Shown here: positions 17,381-26,971 of the stretch, in pieces
Position numbering within the stretch: the first letter of the stretch is position 1
Layout: each line of letters opens with the position of its first letter
DNA from: CAG-791 sp963658405
GTDB lineage: Bacteria > Bacillota > Clostridia > Lachnospirales > Lachnospiraceae
Direction: 5' to 3'
NCBI GenBank assembly: GCA_963658405.1
Contig: CAVKQI010000002.1
Location: 3,962-67,961 of the forward strand
Length of the DNA stretch: 64,000 nt
Notes under the pieces: model-generated
Told to the model about the DNA's origin: nothing
What the model saw: only the letters and a program-made list of their open reading frames with translations
Database searches by the model: none
Position numbers and translations under genes: made by a program

Positions 17381-17396
17381 GATAAGGAGGCAGAAT

Positions 17397-17636
17397 ATGT
17401 ATGGACATGGACCAGGACCCGGCGGCCCCGGAATGGGCGGCCCGGGCAGAAGACCGGGAATGGGCGGCCCCGGAATGGGTGGCCCTGGTATGGGCGGTCC
17501 GGGCATGAGACGCCCGGGAAACCTCTGGGGACCGCCGCCACCGCCCCCGCCGAGGAGAGGCGGCTGCGGCTGCTGCCTGATGCCGTTCCTTCTGGTCATA
17601 GGAATCGTAGCGGCAGCACTGGCAGCGATCCTGTAA
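17397..17636 (+). CDS. GPGM-repeat small membrane protein
   Basis: This 79-residue protein has a strong ribosome binding site (AAGGAGG). Residues 1-45 are made of Gly, Pro and Met in repeats of GPGMGG, with a few Arg. A run of seven Pro, a basic RRGG and the cluster CGCC follow. The last 19 residues (from LMPFLLVIG) form one hydrophobic helix ending at the C-terminus, so the protein should be tail-anchored with the repeat part on one side. The Met-rich repeat and CxCC could bind a soft metal, but that is speculation. The function is unknown. The alternative frames here are longer only because of the repeat composition. Confidence 0.7.
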   Translation: MYGHGPGPGGPGMGGPGRRPGMGGPGMGGPGMGGPGMRRPGNLWGPPPPPPPRRGGCGCCLMPFLLVIGIVAAALAAIL

Positions 17637-17949
17637 ACGGATATCGCAAAAGAATATTGTGCATGACACATAAATAAAGAGAGCAAGGCTCCCTCGTCAT
17701 TACGGCGCGGGCGCTTTGCTTTTTCTGCTTTTGGCGGGAATGCCGCAGGAGCAAAAGGAAAGCGGCGCAGCAGCGATTTTGCAAATGGGTGCTGAATAGT
17801 TGCGAGAGAATGACGAAAGTGGAGAAGGAAATGTGTTATCATAAAGGAGGCTTTATAGAACCCCGGTCCGCCTGGGGCGATAGGGGTACAGATTGAGCGA
17901 GAGTCCTGTAAGAAATCCTAGAATAAGGGAATAAGGATGGCGATGGAGA
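17637..17949. other. Intergenic region with terminator and a C/G-rich hairpin
   Basis: A hairpin agcaaggctccc / gggcgctttgct followed by TTTTT (17682-17724) ends the small-protein gene. A second strong hairpin, accccggtccgcc with tggggcgataggggt (about 17859-17888), lies in the leader of the acyltransferase gene. Nothing else is recognised. Confidence 0.6.
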
Positions 17950-19062
17950 ATGAATGAGCATAATGTTGAAAGACAGAGTAATTTTGAACTTTTGCGGATA
18001 ATAGCGATGATCATGATCGTTTTTCAACATTTCGCTTATCACAGCAATTTTGATTGGCAGTCCGTCGGGGCGACCGTTCCGCATCTTTGGTGGAATCTGA
18101 TCGCGATGGGAGGACAGGTCGGTGTAGACCTGTTTGTTCTTATTTCCGGCTATTTTCTGATAAACAGCAGCGGCCCTGTTTTTAATTTTAAAAGAATCCT
18201 GAAGTTGTGGGGGCAGATCCTTTTCTACTCTGTGGGGCTGTACCTGGTTTTAGGTATACTGGGATTTGGGGATTTCAGAAAGAGCGCTCTGGTATTGTCA
18301 TTTTTCCCGGTAACACGGTCTTCCTGGTGGTTTGCCAGTGCTTATTTTGTGCTGTATATCATCCATCCGTTTTTGAATCTGTTTCTGTGCAGTCTGAAAA
18401 AGGAATTGTACCAGTCTCTGCTGGTCATGCTTGTTGTGATGTGGTCTGTCATTCCGACCTTTACATCCTCCTCCTTTGGAAGCAATGATCTTGTGTGGTT
18501 CTGTACATTGTATGCAATCGCCGGATATGCCGGGCTTTATGGATTTAACAGCAGATTCTCGGTAAAGCATCATGGGATCCTGTGCATGGTGACTGCTGCA
18601 TTGACTTATGCCACGAGTGTCATTTTTACGCTGCTGAGTGTCAGACGAAGCGAGATTTCCGCTTATATAACCTGGTTTTATAAGATGGAAAAAATCACGA
18701 TCTTGCTGATGGCTGTCACACTCTTTATGACCTTCGCAGCACAGAAGATGAAATATCATAAATGGATCAATATACTGGCTTCTGCCACCTTCGGCGTTTA
18801 TCTGATTCATGATCAGAGTCTGGTCAGATATTTGCTCTGGGAGAGAATGTGCAGGGCTGCTTCGTATCAGGATTCCCTGTTTCTGATTCCCTACTCCCTG
18901 GGTGCAGTCGCTGCTGTATACGTCATATGTACAATCATTGATCTGATCAGAAAGCAGATTTTTGAAAAGCCATACATGTACCTGATCAACAGATATGCGG
19001 ATACAGTCTTACGACCGTTCGCCGGATTATGGAATGCTCTGAAAAAAATTATATTCGGTTGA
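17950..19062 (+). CDS. Acyltransferase family 3 membrane protein
   Basis: This 370-residue protein begins RQSNFELLRIIAMIMIVFQHF, the acyltransferase-3 opening with the conserved LR and the catalytic-type His. About ten membrane helices follow, including VGVDLFVLISGYFL. Such proteins O-acetylate or succinylate cell-surface sugars or lipids. Base use is visibly more AT-rich than in the neighbours, which would fit gene transfer. The ATG at 17950 has a modest ribosome binding site. No glycosyltransferases lie nearby, so the acceptor is unknown. Confidence 0.88.
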   Translation: MNEHNVERQSNFELLRIIAMIMIVFQHFAYHSNFDWQSVGATVPHLWWNLIAMGGQVGVDLFVLISGYFLINSSGPVFNFKRILKLWGQILFYSVGLYLVLGILGFGDFRKSALVLSFFPVTRSSWWFASAYFVLYIIHPFLNLFLCSLKKELYQSLLVMLVVMWSVIPTFTSSSFGSNDLVWFCTLYAIAGYAGLYGFNSRFSVKHHGILCMVTAALTYATSVIFTLLSVRRSEISAYITWFYKMEKITILLMAVTLFMTFAAQKMKYHKWINILASATFGVYLIHDQSLVRYLLWERMCRAASYQDSLFLIPYSLGAVAAVYVICTIIDLIRKQIFEKPYMYLINRYADTVLRPFAGLWNALKKIIFG

Positions 19063-19181
19063 AATCAGAGCGGCAGATTAGCTGTTATACTGGATACATT
19101 AAGCAGTCCCATAATGTAATGCTTTGCGGCGATCCATTCTGCGCCGCACCGAGACATGGCCGGACTGCATATTTATATACA

Positions 19182-19246
19182 GTGTCTGTTCACCATCTCC
19201 ATTTACCTTTGGAAAGTCCGGGTATGGCCGGTGCCAAACAGATATC
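19182..19246 (+). repeat. Possible decayed MITE-like copy
   Basis: gtgtctgttcacc at the left and ccaaacagatatcac at the right resemble the ends of the element at 8871-9040, but the interior is short (about 65 bp in all) and lacks the conserved loop. Low certainty. Confidence 0.3.
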
Positions 19247-19266
19247 ACAGAGAGGAAACTTCACCC

Positions 19267-19824
19267 ATGAACGTCAGAATCATCCGATCAAACCGCAAGA
19301 CATTGGCTATCCAGCTGGGGCGGGATCTCTCCGTCACCGTCAGAGCGCCCCGGTATGCCCCGCAGAGCGAAATCGACAGGATCCTGAAGGAGAATGAGCC
19401 CTGGATCCGGAAACATTTGGAAGAGATCAAAAAGAACCAGGCCTCTCAGCCGGAGACGCTGACGAAGGCACAGCTTGATGAACTGGGAGATAAGGCGATG
19501 CAGATCATTCCGAAAAGGGTCCTTCACTATGCCGTGGAGATGGGCGTGTGCTGTGGAAGGATCACGATCAGGAACCAGAAGACCCGCTGGGGAAGCTGCA
19601 GCAGCAGCGGCAACCTGAATTTCAACTGCCAGCTGATGCGTATGCCCCCGGAAGTCATTGACTACGTGGTGGTGCACGAGCTCTGCCACCTGAAGGAAAT
19701 GAATCACTCGGTAGACTTCTGGAGTGAGGTGGAAAAAGTGATGCCGGATTATAAAAAGCACAGGGACTATCTGAAGAAACAGAGAATCCTGCCGATGTCC
19801 ACAGAGCCGCTGTTTCCTTTCTGA
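19267..19824 (+). CDS. YgjP/DUF45-type metallopeptidase (M48-like)
   Basis: This 185-residue protein starts at the ATG behind AGAGAGGAAAC. It has KTRWGSCSS (residues about 107-115) and the zinc motif HELCHLKEMNHSVDFW (about 138-153), with the first two His and the third His in the expected HExxH-like spacing. This is the signature of the YgjP (SprT-related) family of putative zinc hydrolases. The cellular substrate is not established. It lies 35 bases before the hybrid kinase gene and may be cotranscribed with it. Confidence 0.9.
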   Translation: MNVRIIRSNRKTLAIQLGRDLSVTVRAPRYAPQSEIDRILKENEPWIRKHLEEIKKNQASQPETLTKAQLDELGDKAMQIIPKRVLHYAVEMGVCCGRITIRNQKTRWGSCSSSGNLNFNCQLMRMPPEVIDYVVVHELCHLKEMNHSVDFWSEVEKVMPDYKKHRDYLKKQRILPMSTEPLFPF

Positions 19825-19859
19825 TCTGACAGGAGAAGGGAAACGGAGGCCGGCAACAG

Positions 19860-22841
19860 GTGAGTGGGGAGAACAGATTTATGCAGAAGGAATGGAAGGA
19901 GCAGCAAAGTCAGCCGCAGGAGGAGAAATCCCATCCTGCAGAGCAGAAGCAGACAGAGACAGCAGGAGATGATACGCCGCAGTCCGGGGACAATGTGGAA
20001 AGACTGGCTGCCATCGCCAAGTTTTACAAAGAGATTGTGGATATTGATCTGGAGAGCATGACCTATGAGGTGGTGATCAGTCCGGCGCATCCCTTCATCG
20101 GCGAGGGAAGGACGGGGACCATCGCGCAGCTTAGGCAGCTGCTGCTGAATAAAAATGTGCTGCCAGGCGATCGAAGCGCCGCAGAGGCCTTCACGGATTT
20201 TTCTACCCTGCAGGAGCGGCTGCAGGATAAGGAATTCGTGCAGACAGAGATAAGGTCCGCGAGCGGAAAATGGCATGACTGCCGCCTGGTAGCCAGAAAC
20301 CGCATGGAAGACGGCACGGTCACGCATGTGCTCATGACGATCCGGGATATCAATGCGCAGAAAAGGCAGTCTCTGGAGCAGCTGGCCATCTCCCAGAGGC
20401 TGTCCCGGAATTTCCGCAACGTCTATCTGGTAAATCTCCATGATGCCACTGTCAGAGTGATCAAGTTCGAGGATAAATACGACGATGACCGGATCTATGC
20501 CATGATGAACCGGAGCCTTCCCTATGAGGAGGTCATCAATGACTGGATCCGCGATGCAGTGCACCCGGATGATCGGGAACCGCTCAGCAAGGCTCTCTCC
20601 TGTGAGAACCTGCGCCGGGTCTTTGCAGGGCAGGAGAAATATACCGGCAATTACCGGGCCATCATAGACGGACAGGAGGTTCATTACCAGTATGACATCC
20701 TCCGGATGGATGAGCCGGGCTATCTCATCGCGGGCTTTCAGAACGTGGAGGAGATCATCCAGGAGCACCTGCGGGAAGAGCGGGAGCAGAGGAAAAAGGA
20801 AGAGGTCTATCAGAGCGAGCTGCGAAAGCAGCTCCAGGTCATCAATGCCCTGGGCAGTGAGTATAAATCTCTCTATCTGCTGGATGCGGCGGCCAATCGC
20901 TGGACCGTCTTTAAGACAGATGAGAGTCAGCTGATCCGCAATGCCCTGGATAAGGCATCCCTCCATGAAAATTACGACGAAGCCATCCGGTCCTATATCG
21001 AGGAGTTTGTGGCAGAGGAGGACAGAGACTATTGCCTGCAGCATGCCAATCTGCAGAGCCTTCTGGAGGAGACGCCGGATACCGGCATCCATTCCCTGAA
21101 CTATGATCGGATCGTGGGAGAGGGCCGGGCTCATTGGCAGGCCAATTCCGCTAAGTTCCGGTCAAATGACGGAAAAGAGTATATCGTGCTGGGCTTCCGG
21201 GATGTGCATGACATCGTGGAAAAACAGATCAGCCAGGAAAATGCCCTGCGGGATGCCCTGATGCAGGCAAGGCGTGCGAACCGGGCCAAATCCAGCTTTT
21301 TGAGCAATATGTCCCATGACATCCGCACCCCGTTAAATGCCATCATCGGCTTTACGGCTCTGGCGCAGACGCATATGGACAATACGGAGCAGGTCCAGGA
21401 TTATCTGAGAAAGATCCACACTTCCGGCAGTCATCTGCTGAGCCTGATCAATGAAATTCTGGACATGAGCCGCATCGAAAGCGGCAATGTGCGGCTGGAG
21501 GAGGATGTGGTCCATCTCCCGGATGTGCTCCATGATCTTAGGACCATCATCCAGGGACAGGTGGCGGCCAAGCAGCAGAATCTCTATATCGATTCCCTGG
21601 ATGTGGAGAATGAGACCGTGATCACCGACAAGCTGCGGCTGAATCAGGTGCTGCTCAATATCATCGGTAATGCCATCAAATACACGGGATGCGGCGGCAG
21701 CATCATCATCCGGGTGACGGAAAAGCACTGCGCCATGTCCGGATACGGCACCTACGAGTTTCGCATCCGGGACAACGGCATGGGCATGTCCCCGGATTTT
21801 GTGGAGCATGTATTTGATACCTTTGCCAGAGAAAAGACCTCTACCGTCAGCGGCATCCAGGGCACGGGCCTTGGCATGTCCATTACGAAAAACATCGTGG
21901 ATATGATGAACGGCACGATCCAGGTGGAGAGTGAGCTGGGAAAGGGATCGGAATTTATCGTCACTGTGGACTTTAAGCTGGCAGAGAATACCGTATCCAG
22001 CCGGCCGATCACCGAGCTGCAGGGCGCCAGAGCCCTGGTGGTGGACGACGATGTGAATACCTGCCAGAGTGTGAGCCGGATGCTGCGGAGCATTTCCATG
22101 CGGCCGGAGTGGTGTACCTCCGGCAGGGAGGCAGTGATCCGGGCCGGTGAGGCGTCGGAGATCAAGGACGAGTATAAGGTCTATATCATCGATTACGTGA
22201 TGCCGGATATGAACGGTATCGAGACGGTCCGCCGGATCCGAAAGCTTGTGGGAGATGAGATTCCCATTATCGTGCTGACCGCCTATGAGTGGACAGAATT
22301 TGAGGACGAGGCCAGAGAAGCCGGGGTGACGGATTTTATCGCCAAGCCCATTTTCATGTCCGAGCTGCGGGCTGTGCTGACCAGACGGGATGAAAAGATA
22401 CGAAACGGTGAAAAGGAAAAGGAGCCGGTCTTTGACTACAGCGGGAAGAGAGTGCTTCTGGTGGAGGACAATGAATTAAATCGGGAGATCGCCTGCTATA
22501 TTCTGGAGGATGCCGGCATGGAAGTGGATACGGCAGAGGATGGCATAGAGGCAGTCAATATCATGAGCAGGGCCGCGGAGGATCAGTATGACGTGGTCTT
22601 CATGGACATCCAGATGCCCCGCATGGACGGCTATACCGCGACCAGGGAGATCCGTACCTTAAAGAATAACAGAAAGGCCAATATTCCCATTGTGGCCATG
22701 ACCGCCAATGCCTTTGACGAGGACCGGAAGAAATCCTTTGAGGCAGGCATGAACGGACATATCGCCAAGCCGATCAGCATGGAAACCATTGCCGCAACGC
22801 TGGATCAGGTGCTGCGGAAGCAGGAAGACAGAACCAGATAG
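19860..22841 (+). CDS. Soluble hybrid histidine kinase with PAS-like sensors and two receivers
   Basis: This 993-residue protein starts with GTG behind ACGGAGG. No membrane helix or signal is visible. The N-terminal ~450 residues look like two or three PAS-type modules (for example the segment around IRDINAQKRQSLEQL, and the GFRDVHDIVEKQ end of another). The HisKA box SNMSHDIRTP has His near 486. HATPase, receiver 1 (VVDDDVN, Asp near 778 in IDYVMP) and receiver 2 (VEDNELN, Asp near 916 in FMDIQMP) follow. It is the first gene of the block leading into the NRPS cluster and has no fused output domain. It could signal to the cluster, but that is inferred only from position. Confidence 0.92.
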   Translation: MSGENRFMQKEWKEQQSQPQEEKSHPAEQKQTETAGDDTPQSGDNVERLAAIAKFYKEIVDIDLESMTYEVVISPAHPFIGEGRTGTIAQLRQLLLNKNVLPGDRSAAEAFTDFSTLQERLQDKEFVQTEIRSASGKWHDCRLVARNRMEDGTVTHVLMTIRDINAQKRQSLEQLAISQRLSRNFRNVYLVNLHDATVRVIKFEDKYDDDRIYAMMNRSLPYEEVINDWIRDAVHPDDREPLSKALSCENLRRVFAGQEKYTGNYRAIIDGQEVHYQYDILRMDEPGYLIAGFQNVEEIIQEHLREEREQRKKEEVYQSELRKQLQVINALGSEYKSLYLLDAAANRWTVFKTDESQLIRNALDKASLHENYDEAIRSYIEEFVAEEDRDYCLQHANLQSLLEETPDTGIHSLNYDRIVGEGRAHWQANSAKFRSNDGKEYIVLGFRDVHDIVEKQISQENALRDALMQARRANRAKSSFLSNMSHDIRTPLNAIIGFTALAQTHMDNTEQVQDYLRKIHTSGSHLLSLINEILDMSRIESGNVRLEEDVVHLPDVLHDLRTIIQGQVAAKQQNLYIDSLDVENETVITDKLRLNQVLLNIIGNAIKYTGCGGSIIIRVTEKHCAMSGYGTYEFRIRDNGMGMSPDFVEHVFDTFAREKTSTVSGIQGTGLGMSITKNIVDMMNGTIQVESELGKGSEFIVTVDFKLAENTVSSRPITELQGARALVVDDDVNTCQSVSRMLRSISMRPEWCTSGREAVIRAGEASEIKDEYKVYIIDYVMPDMNGIETVRRIRKLVGDEIPIIVLTAYEWTEFEDEAREAGVTDFIAKPIFMSELRAVLTRRDEKIRNGEKEKEPVFDYSGKRVLLVEDNELNREIACYILEDAGMEVDTAEDGIEAVNIMSRAAEDQYDVVFMDIQMPRMDGYTATREIRTLKNNRKANIPIVAMTANAFDEDRKKSFEAGMNGHIAKPISMETIAATLDQVLRKQEDRTR

Positions 22842-22977
22842 GAATCGTACCGGAGAACAGACAGAAATCGGAAGTATGCAGCAGATTGCAGAAAGCAGGC
22901 GAGAATCGGGAGCAGACAGCAGCTGCAGCAGGACATAGATAGAAAACGAAAGAGCCGGGAAGAGAAGGAGAAGCATT

Positions 22978-23976
22978 TTGAGCGCACAGGAACAGGAGCA
23001 GCAGACAAATATAAAGAGGTGTATCCGCAAGGTGGCCGTCCTGGGAGCAGGAGCCGTGGGATCCTATGTGATCTGGGGCCTGTCTCAGAAGGAGGATATT
23101 GCGTTAGGCATAGTGGCCGACGGAGAGCGGGGAACGCGCCTGAAGGAAAAAGGCCTTTGGATCAACGGCACACCGTATACGCCGGCTGTCTGGACGCCGG
23201 AGAAAGCGGCAGGGGCCGACCTGCTGATCGTCTGCCTGAAGTACGGAAGTCTGCAGGGAGCACTGGAGGATATCGCAGCGATCGTCACCGAGCATACCAT
23301 CGTCATGAGTCTGATGAACGGCGTGGACAGCGAGGAGATCATCGCCGGCAGGATCGGCAGCGAGCCTGTCCTGTATTCCTTTATCAAGGTGGCATCCCAG
23401 AGAAGAGAGGACGGCTGCTGGTTCGATCCGGAGACCACCGTGGGCATTTACTTCGGCGAGCTGCAGGAGCCCTTTGAGAGCGAACGGGTGCAGGCAGTGG
23501 ATGCTCTTTTTCAGGGGACGGGACTGCACTGGACCGTTACGCCGCATATCCGGGAGGAGATCTGGGGAAAGTTCCGGCTGAATGTATGCAACAATCTCCC
23601 CCAGGCCATCCTGGGCGTGGGAGTAGGCTGCTATGAGGACAGCCCTCACATGCATGCGATCCGGGAAGGACTGCGCGGCGAAGTGGAGGCGCTGGCAGAG
23701 GCAAAGGGCATAGACCTTGGTCTGATCGCCGGAAAGTCCGGAAAGGGAAGCGCTGTCAGAGCATCGGCCAGATATTCCACTCTCCAGGATCTGGATGCCG
23801 GCCGTCATACGGAGATTGATATGTTCGCCGGGGCTATGATGAAAATGGGAGAAGAGCTGGGCATCCCCACGCCTTACAGTGCCTATACCTACCACATGAT
23901 CAAGGCACTGGAAGAAAAAAACGACGGCCTGTTTGACTACCAAGGAGAGCGGGATAAGGTATCCTGGTCGAAATAA
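22978..23976 (+). CDS. Ketopantoate reductase (PanE/ApbA)-family oxidoreductase
   Basis: This 332-residue protein starts with TTG behind GAGAAGGAG. The N-terminal VAVLGAGAVGSYV is the NADPH-binding loop, and the C-terminal helical domain has KFRLNVCNNLPQAILG with the family's catalytic-type Lys/Asn. Family members reduce 2-keto acids to D-2-hydroxy acids, either ketopantoate in CoA synthesis or related keto acids. No panB, panC or panD is nearby, and the gene leads into the NRPS block. It may therefore supply a 2-hydroxy acid building block rather than pantoate; this is inference. It is about 27 residues longer than typical PanE. Confidence 0.85.
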   Translation: MSAQEQEQQTNIKRCIRKVAVLGAGAVGSYVIWGLSQKEDIALGIVADGERGTRLKEKGLWINGTPYTPAVWTPEKAAGADLLIVCLKYGSLQGALEDIAAIVTEHTIVMSLMNGVDSEEIIAGRIGSEPVLYSFIKVASQRREDGCWFDPETTVGIYFGELQEPFESERVQAVDALFQGTGLHWTVTPHIREEIWGKFRLNVCNNLPQAILGVGVGCYEDSPHMHAIREGLRGEVEALAEAKGIDLGLIAGKSGKGSAVRASARYSTLQDLDAGRHTEIDMFAGAMMKMGEELGIPTPYSAYTYHMIKALEEKNDGLFDYQGERDKVSWSK

Positions 23977-24027
23977 GCGAAGATCGTCCGTCCCCGGGAC
24001 GGAGTAAGAGAGAAGGAGAACCTTCGG

Positions 24028-26100
24028 ATGAGACATTCTATTGCCAGATCCATATTGCGGCTGATTCTGCTCATTGCCCTTGCATTTACCAGTCTCATGG
24101 TATTTTCCACAGTGACAACCGCCAGTGAGGATGCCTATGAGCATTCCCAGCTTCTGGCTTTTCAGGCAGCCGAGTCCCTGTCCTTTTCCTATTCCTGGTA
24201 CGAGGAAGATGTCTTCTACAGTGAAAGGTTCCGGGAGAAGGTGCTGACCACCATGGAAAAGCTGCGGGAGGATGATGAGCTTATTTTCCTCTATATCGTG
24301 GTCCCTGATGAAGAAGAGGGCACCATGTACTATATGTATCTGGTGGGAGACGAGGAAGTCAGTGACGTGGTGGAGAGCATCCATAAGGATCCTGTGCAGA
24401 AGCGCTCCGGCTTTTCCGATGCCATGCTGGCAGTGATGAACGGGAAAAGCGAACGGGAGGATGTGGAGATAAACAATGAGTACGGTCACGTCATCTCCTC
24501 CTATGTGCCCCTGTACGGAGAAAAGAATGATGTCATTGCGGTGGTAGGCGCGGATGTGAGTATCTCCAGGATGGAAAAGTCCCTGATGAAGAGCCTTCCC
24601 CGCAGGCTCCTTTTTTCTCTGCTCATCGGCGTGATCAGTCCGTTGATCCTCTATGCCTATATGAAAAAAAGTGTCATCGAGCCCACGGAAAAGATCAGTG
24701 CCGCTATGGGAGAATTCGGCAGGGATGGACAGTATGATGTGCCGCCTTTGGAGCTCCACTGCGATAATGAATTCGGACAGATCGAGGCCTCCTTTAATAA
24801 AATGGCGGTGAACATCCGGAATAATGTGGAACGCATCCAGAAATATACGGAGATACAGAACAGGCAGGCCTATGAGCTGCGGACAGCGGCAAAGATCCAG
24901 CAGGGCTTTCTGCCGGATTCCCACTGGGAGGACGAGACCTGTGAGATCAGCGGCTGCATGATCCCGGCAAAGAGTATCGGTGGCGATTTCTTTGACTATT
25001 TTACCAGCAACGGGCAGACAGTCCTCCTCATTGCCGACGTATCCGGAAAGGGCTTAAGCGGTGCGGTCTTTATGGCCAGCGCCATCACACTGATCCGCGG
25101 TTTTGCCAAGCGCTTTACGGACCCCCATGACGTCTTGACGGCGGTGAACCAGGAGCTGGAGCGCACCAATGCCAATATGATGTTTGTGACGGTCTTTCTG
25201 GCCTATGTGGATATGAGCAGGGGCGTCATCCGGTACTGCAATGCCGGTCACAATCCTCCCTATCTGATCAGTGACGGCAAGGTGCGGCAGCTCACCGGCT
25301 CCGGCGGCGTGCCGCTGGGGATCCTGGAAGATGAGGTCTATGATACCGCAGAGGAATTCCTGCCCCTTGGCAGCACCCTCTATTTCTATACCGATGGCGT
25401 AAATGAGGCGGAAAATGCCGATGCCGCTTTCTTTGGCAACGACCGGCTGGAAGCCTGCCTGCGAGCAAGCAGCGGCCGGGACGCCGTGGACAGGGCCCGG
25501 GAAGCACTGCGGGAATTTACCGCAGACTGCGAGCAATATGATGACATCACCATGCTCTCCTTTACCTCAAAAGCAGAAGAACTCCTGCTGCCGGCGAAGG
25601 TGCCGGAGTTTGCAAAGCTGCGCAGCTGGATCCTGGAGGATGCGCGGATCCCGGAGAAGACCGGAAAAGAGCTTTGTCTGATGGGGGAGGAGCTCTTTGT
25701 CAATATCGCTTCCTACGCCTACGGGGAAAAGGAAGGCGCCGTGCTGATCCGCAAAAAGATCCTGCCGGATGGGAGCTGTCTGCTGCAGTTCACAGACAGC
25801 GGCGTGCCCTTTGATCCCACGCAGGACATCACGGATATCGAGGAATATGACCCCTTTATGCAGGTGGGCGGACTGGGCCGTTTCATGATTGAATCCATGG
25901 CGGATGTATGGCACTATACCTATATGGACGGGCATAATGTGCAGCTGGTGATCAAGAAAAGTGAGGCCGCCGAGCCGGGCAGTGTGCAGGGCAATGAGCA
26001 GGGCGGCGAGCAGAGCAGCGCACAGGGCAATGAGCACGGAGAAGAGCTGAGCACTGCACAGACAGAAAGTACAGAGAATACAGAGCAGCAGAAGGTGTAA
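24028..26100 (+). CDS. RsbU-RsbW-like fusion: sensor, HAMP, PP2C (SpoIIE) phosphatase and anti-sigma-type ATPase
   Basis: This 690-residue protein starts behind AGAAGGAGAACC. It has a membrane helix at about 8-30, an extracellular Cache-like sensor, and a second helix at about 193-212. HAMP and a coiled linker follow, then a SpoIIE/RsbU PP2C domain at about 290-500 (SIGGDFFDYF, ADVSGKGLSGAVFMA, NAGHNPPY, FYTDGVNEAEN, YDDITML). An RsbW-type HATPase domain lies at about 515-645 (GEELFVNIASYAYG, FTDSGVPFDP, GGLGRFMI). The tail is low-complexity Gly/Glu/Gln/Ser repeats. Phosphatase and kinase in one chain should set the phosphorylation state of an STAS protein, and one is encoded two genes downstream. 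Confidence 0.92.
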   Translation: MRHSIARSILRLILLIALAFTSLMVFSTVTTASEDAYEHSQLLAFQAAESLSFSYSWYEEDVFYSERFREKVLTTMEKLREDDELIFLYIVVPDEEEGTMYYMYLVGDEEVSDVVESIHKDPVQKRSGFSDAMLAVMNGKSEREDVEINNEYGHVISSYVPLYGEKNDVIAVVGADVSISRMEKSLMKSLPRRLLFSLLIGVISPLILYAYMKKSVIEPTEKISAAMGEFGRDGQYDVPPLELHCDNEFGQIEASFNKMAVNIRNNVERIQKYTEIQNRQAYELRTAAKIQQGFLPDSHWEDETCEISGCMIPAKSIGGDFFDYFTSNGQTVLLIADVSGKGLSGAVFMASAITLIRGFAKRFTDPHDVLTAVNQELERTNANMMFVTVFLAYVDMSRGVIRYCNAGHNPPYLISDGKVRQLTGSGGVPLGILEDEVYDTAEEFLPLGSTLYFYTDGVNEAENADAAFFGNDRLEACLRASSGRDAVDRAREALREFTADCEQYDDITMLSFTSKAEELLLPAKVPEFAKLRSWILEDARIPEKTGKELCLMGEELFVNIASYAYGEKEGAVLIRKKILPDGSCLLQFTDSGVPFDPTQDITDIEEYDPFMQVGGLGRFMIESMADVWHYTYMDGHNVQLVIKKSEAAEPGSVQGNEQGGEQSSAQGNEHGEELSTAQTESTENTEQQKV

Positions 26101-26146
26101 TGCATGTCCGTACTAAGAAAATGCATATCGGGAGGAAAAGTGCAGG

Positions 26147-26899
26147 ATGAAGGTATATATAACCGATGTGGAAAGCCTGTCTGATCCTCTTCACTTTCAG
26201 GCAGCCAGGGAAAGAGTCAGCGGGCAGCGGCGTCAGAAGGCGGACCGCTTCCGCTTCCCGGCGGATAAAAGGCTCTCTCTGGGAGCGGGACTGCTGTTGC
26301 AGGAGGCGTTGGAGCGGGCAGGCATCCCGGACAGGGAGATCGCCGTCATGCCGGGCGGAAAGCCTTACCTGATAAATACAGAGGATTGCTTTTTTAATCT
26401 GAGTCATTCCGGCACAAAGGTCCTGTGCGTGCTGGCCGCGGCGCCGGTGGGGTGTGATATCGAGAAAAGGAAAACACCGCCCCTGGAGGTGGCACGAAGG
26501 TGCTTCTCCGGAGAGGAGCAGGACAGGCTCTTTGCTCTGGAAGGAGAGGCGCAGAGGCAGTATTTCTACAGGATCTGGACCGGCAAGGAGAGCTATCTGA
26601 AGATGACCGGCGAAGGCCTGCGGCATATGCCGGATGAGTTTACCATCCATCTTCCCTTCGGCAGCCAGATAGTGGGAGGATGTCCGGTCACCTTTTACGA
26701 GATTCCCTGCGGGGAAGGGTATCAGGGAACGGTGTGCTGCAGGGGAGATAGATCGCCGGAAAGTGCAGTAAAGACGGATATAACAGGAAAGGCGGACAAA
26801 ACAACTAAGACAGAAGCCGCAGCGGCAGTCGATGCAGACGGTGCAGCCTGCAAAGCACTTTCTTCCGGAGAATATACGGTGGAATATATAGAACTTTAA
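26147..26899 (+). CDS. Sfp-type 4'-phosphopantetheinyl transferase
   Basis: This 250-residue protein attaches the phosphopantetheine arm of CoA to carrier-protein serines. It has FNLSHSG (about 84-90), VGCDIEKR (about 102-109, Mg-binding Asp and Glu) and WTGKESYLK (about 144-152), all expected motifs in order. It sits between the phosphatase and STAS genes, just upstream of the NRPS genes with their three carrier domains, which are its evident substrates. The C-terminal ~50 residues are a low-complexity Ala/Thr/Asp/Lys extension beyond the usual fold. The ribosome binding site is GGGAGGAAAAG. Confidence 0.93.
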   Translation: MKVYITDVESLSDPLHFQAARERVSGQRRQKADRFRFPADKRLSLGAGLLLQEALERAGIPDREIAVMPGGKPYLINTEDCFFNLSHSGTKVLCVLAAAPVGCDIEKRKTPPLEVARRCFSGEEQDRLFALEGEAQRQYFYRIWTGKESYLKMTGEGLRHMPDEFTIHLPFGSQIVGGCPVTFYEIPCGEGYQGTVCCRGDRSPESAVKTDITGKADKTTKTEAAAAVDADGAACKALSSGEYTVEYIEL

Positions 26900-26971
26900 T
26901 GTCATGGAAAAGAGAACAAAATCCGTATACTATAAACAGTAATACGTCACGAAAAATACAGAGGTGCGCAT

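Noticed and set aside
17319..17677. Longer alternative frames over the GPGM gene
   Set aside because: Repeat composition keeps several frames open; only the 17397 frame has a ribosome binding site and a coherent membrane helix.
25980..26100. Gly/Glu/Gln/Ser repeats at the end of the phosphatase gene as a separate feature
   Set aside because: They are in frame with the gene and end at its stop; probably a flexible tail.
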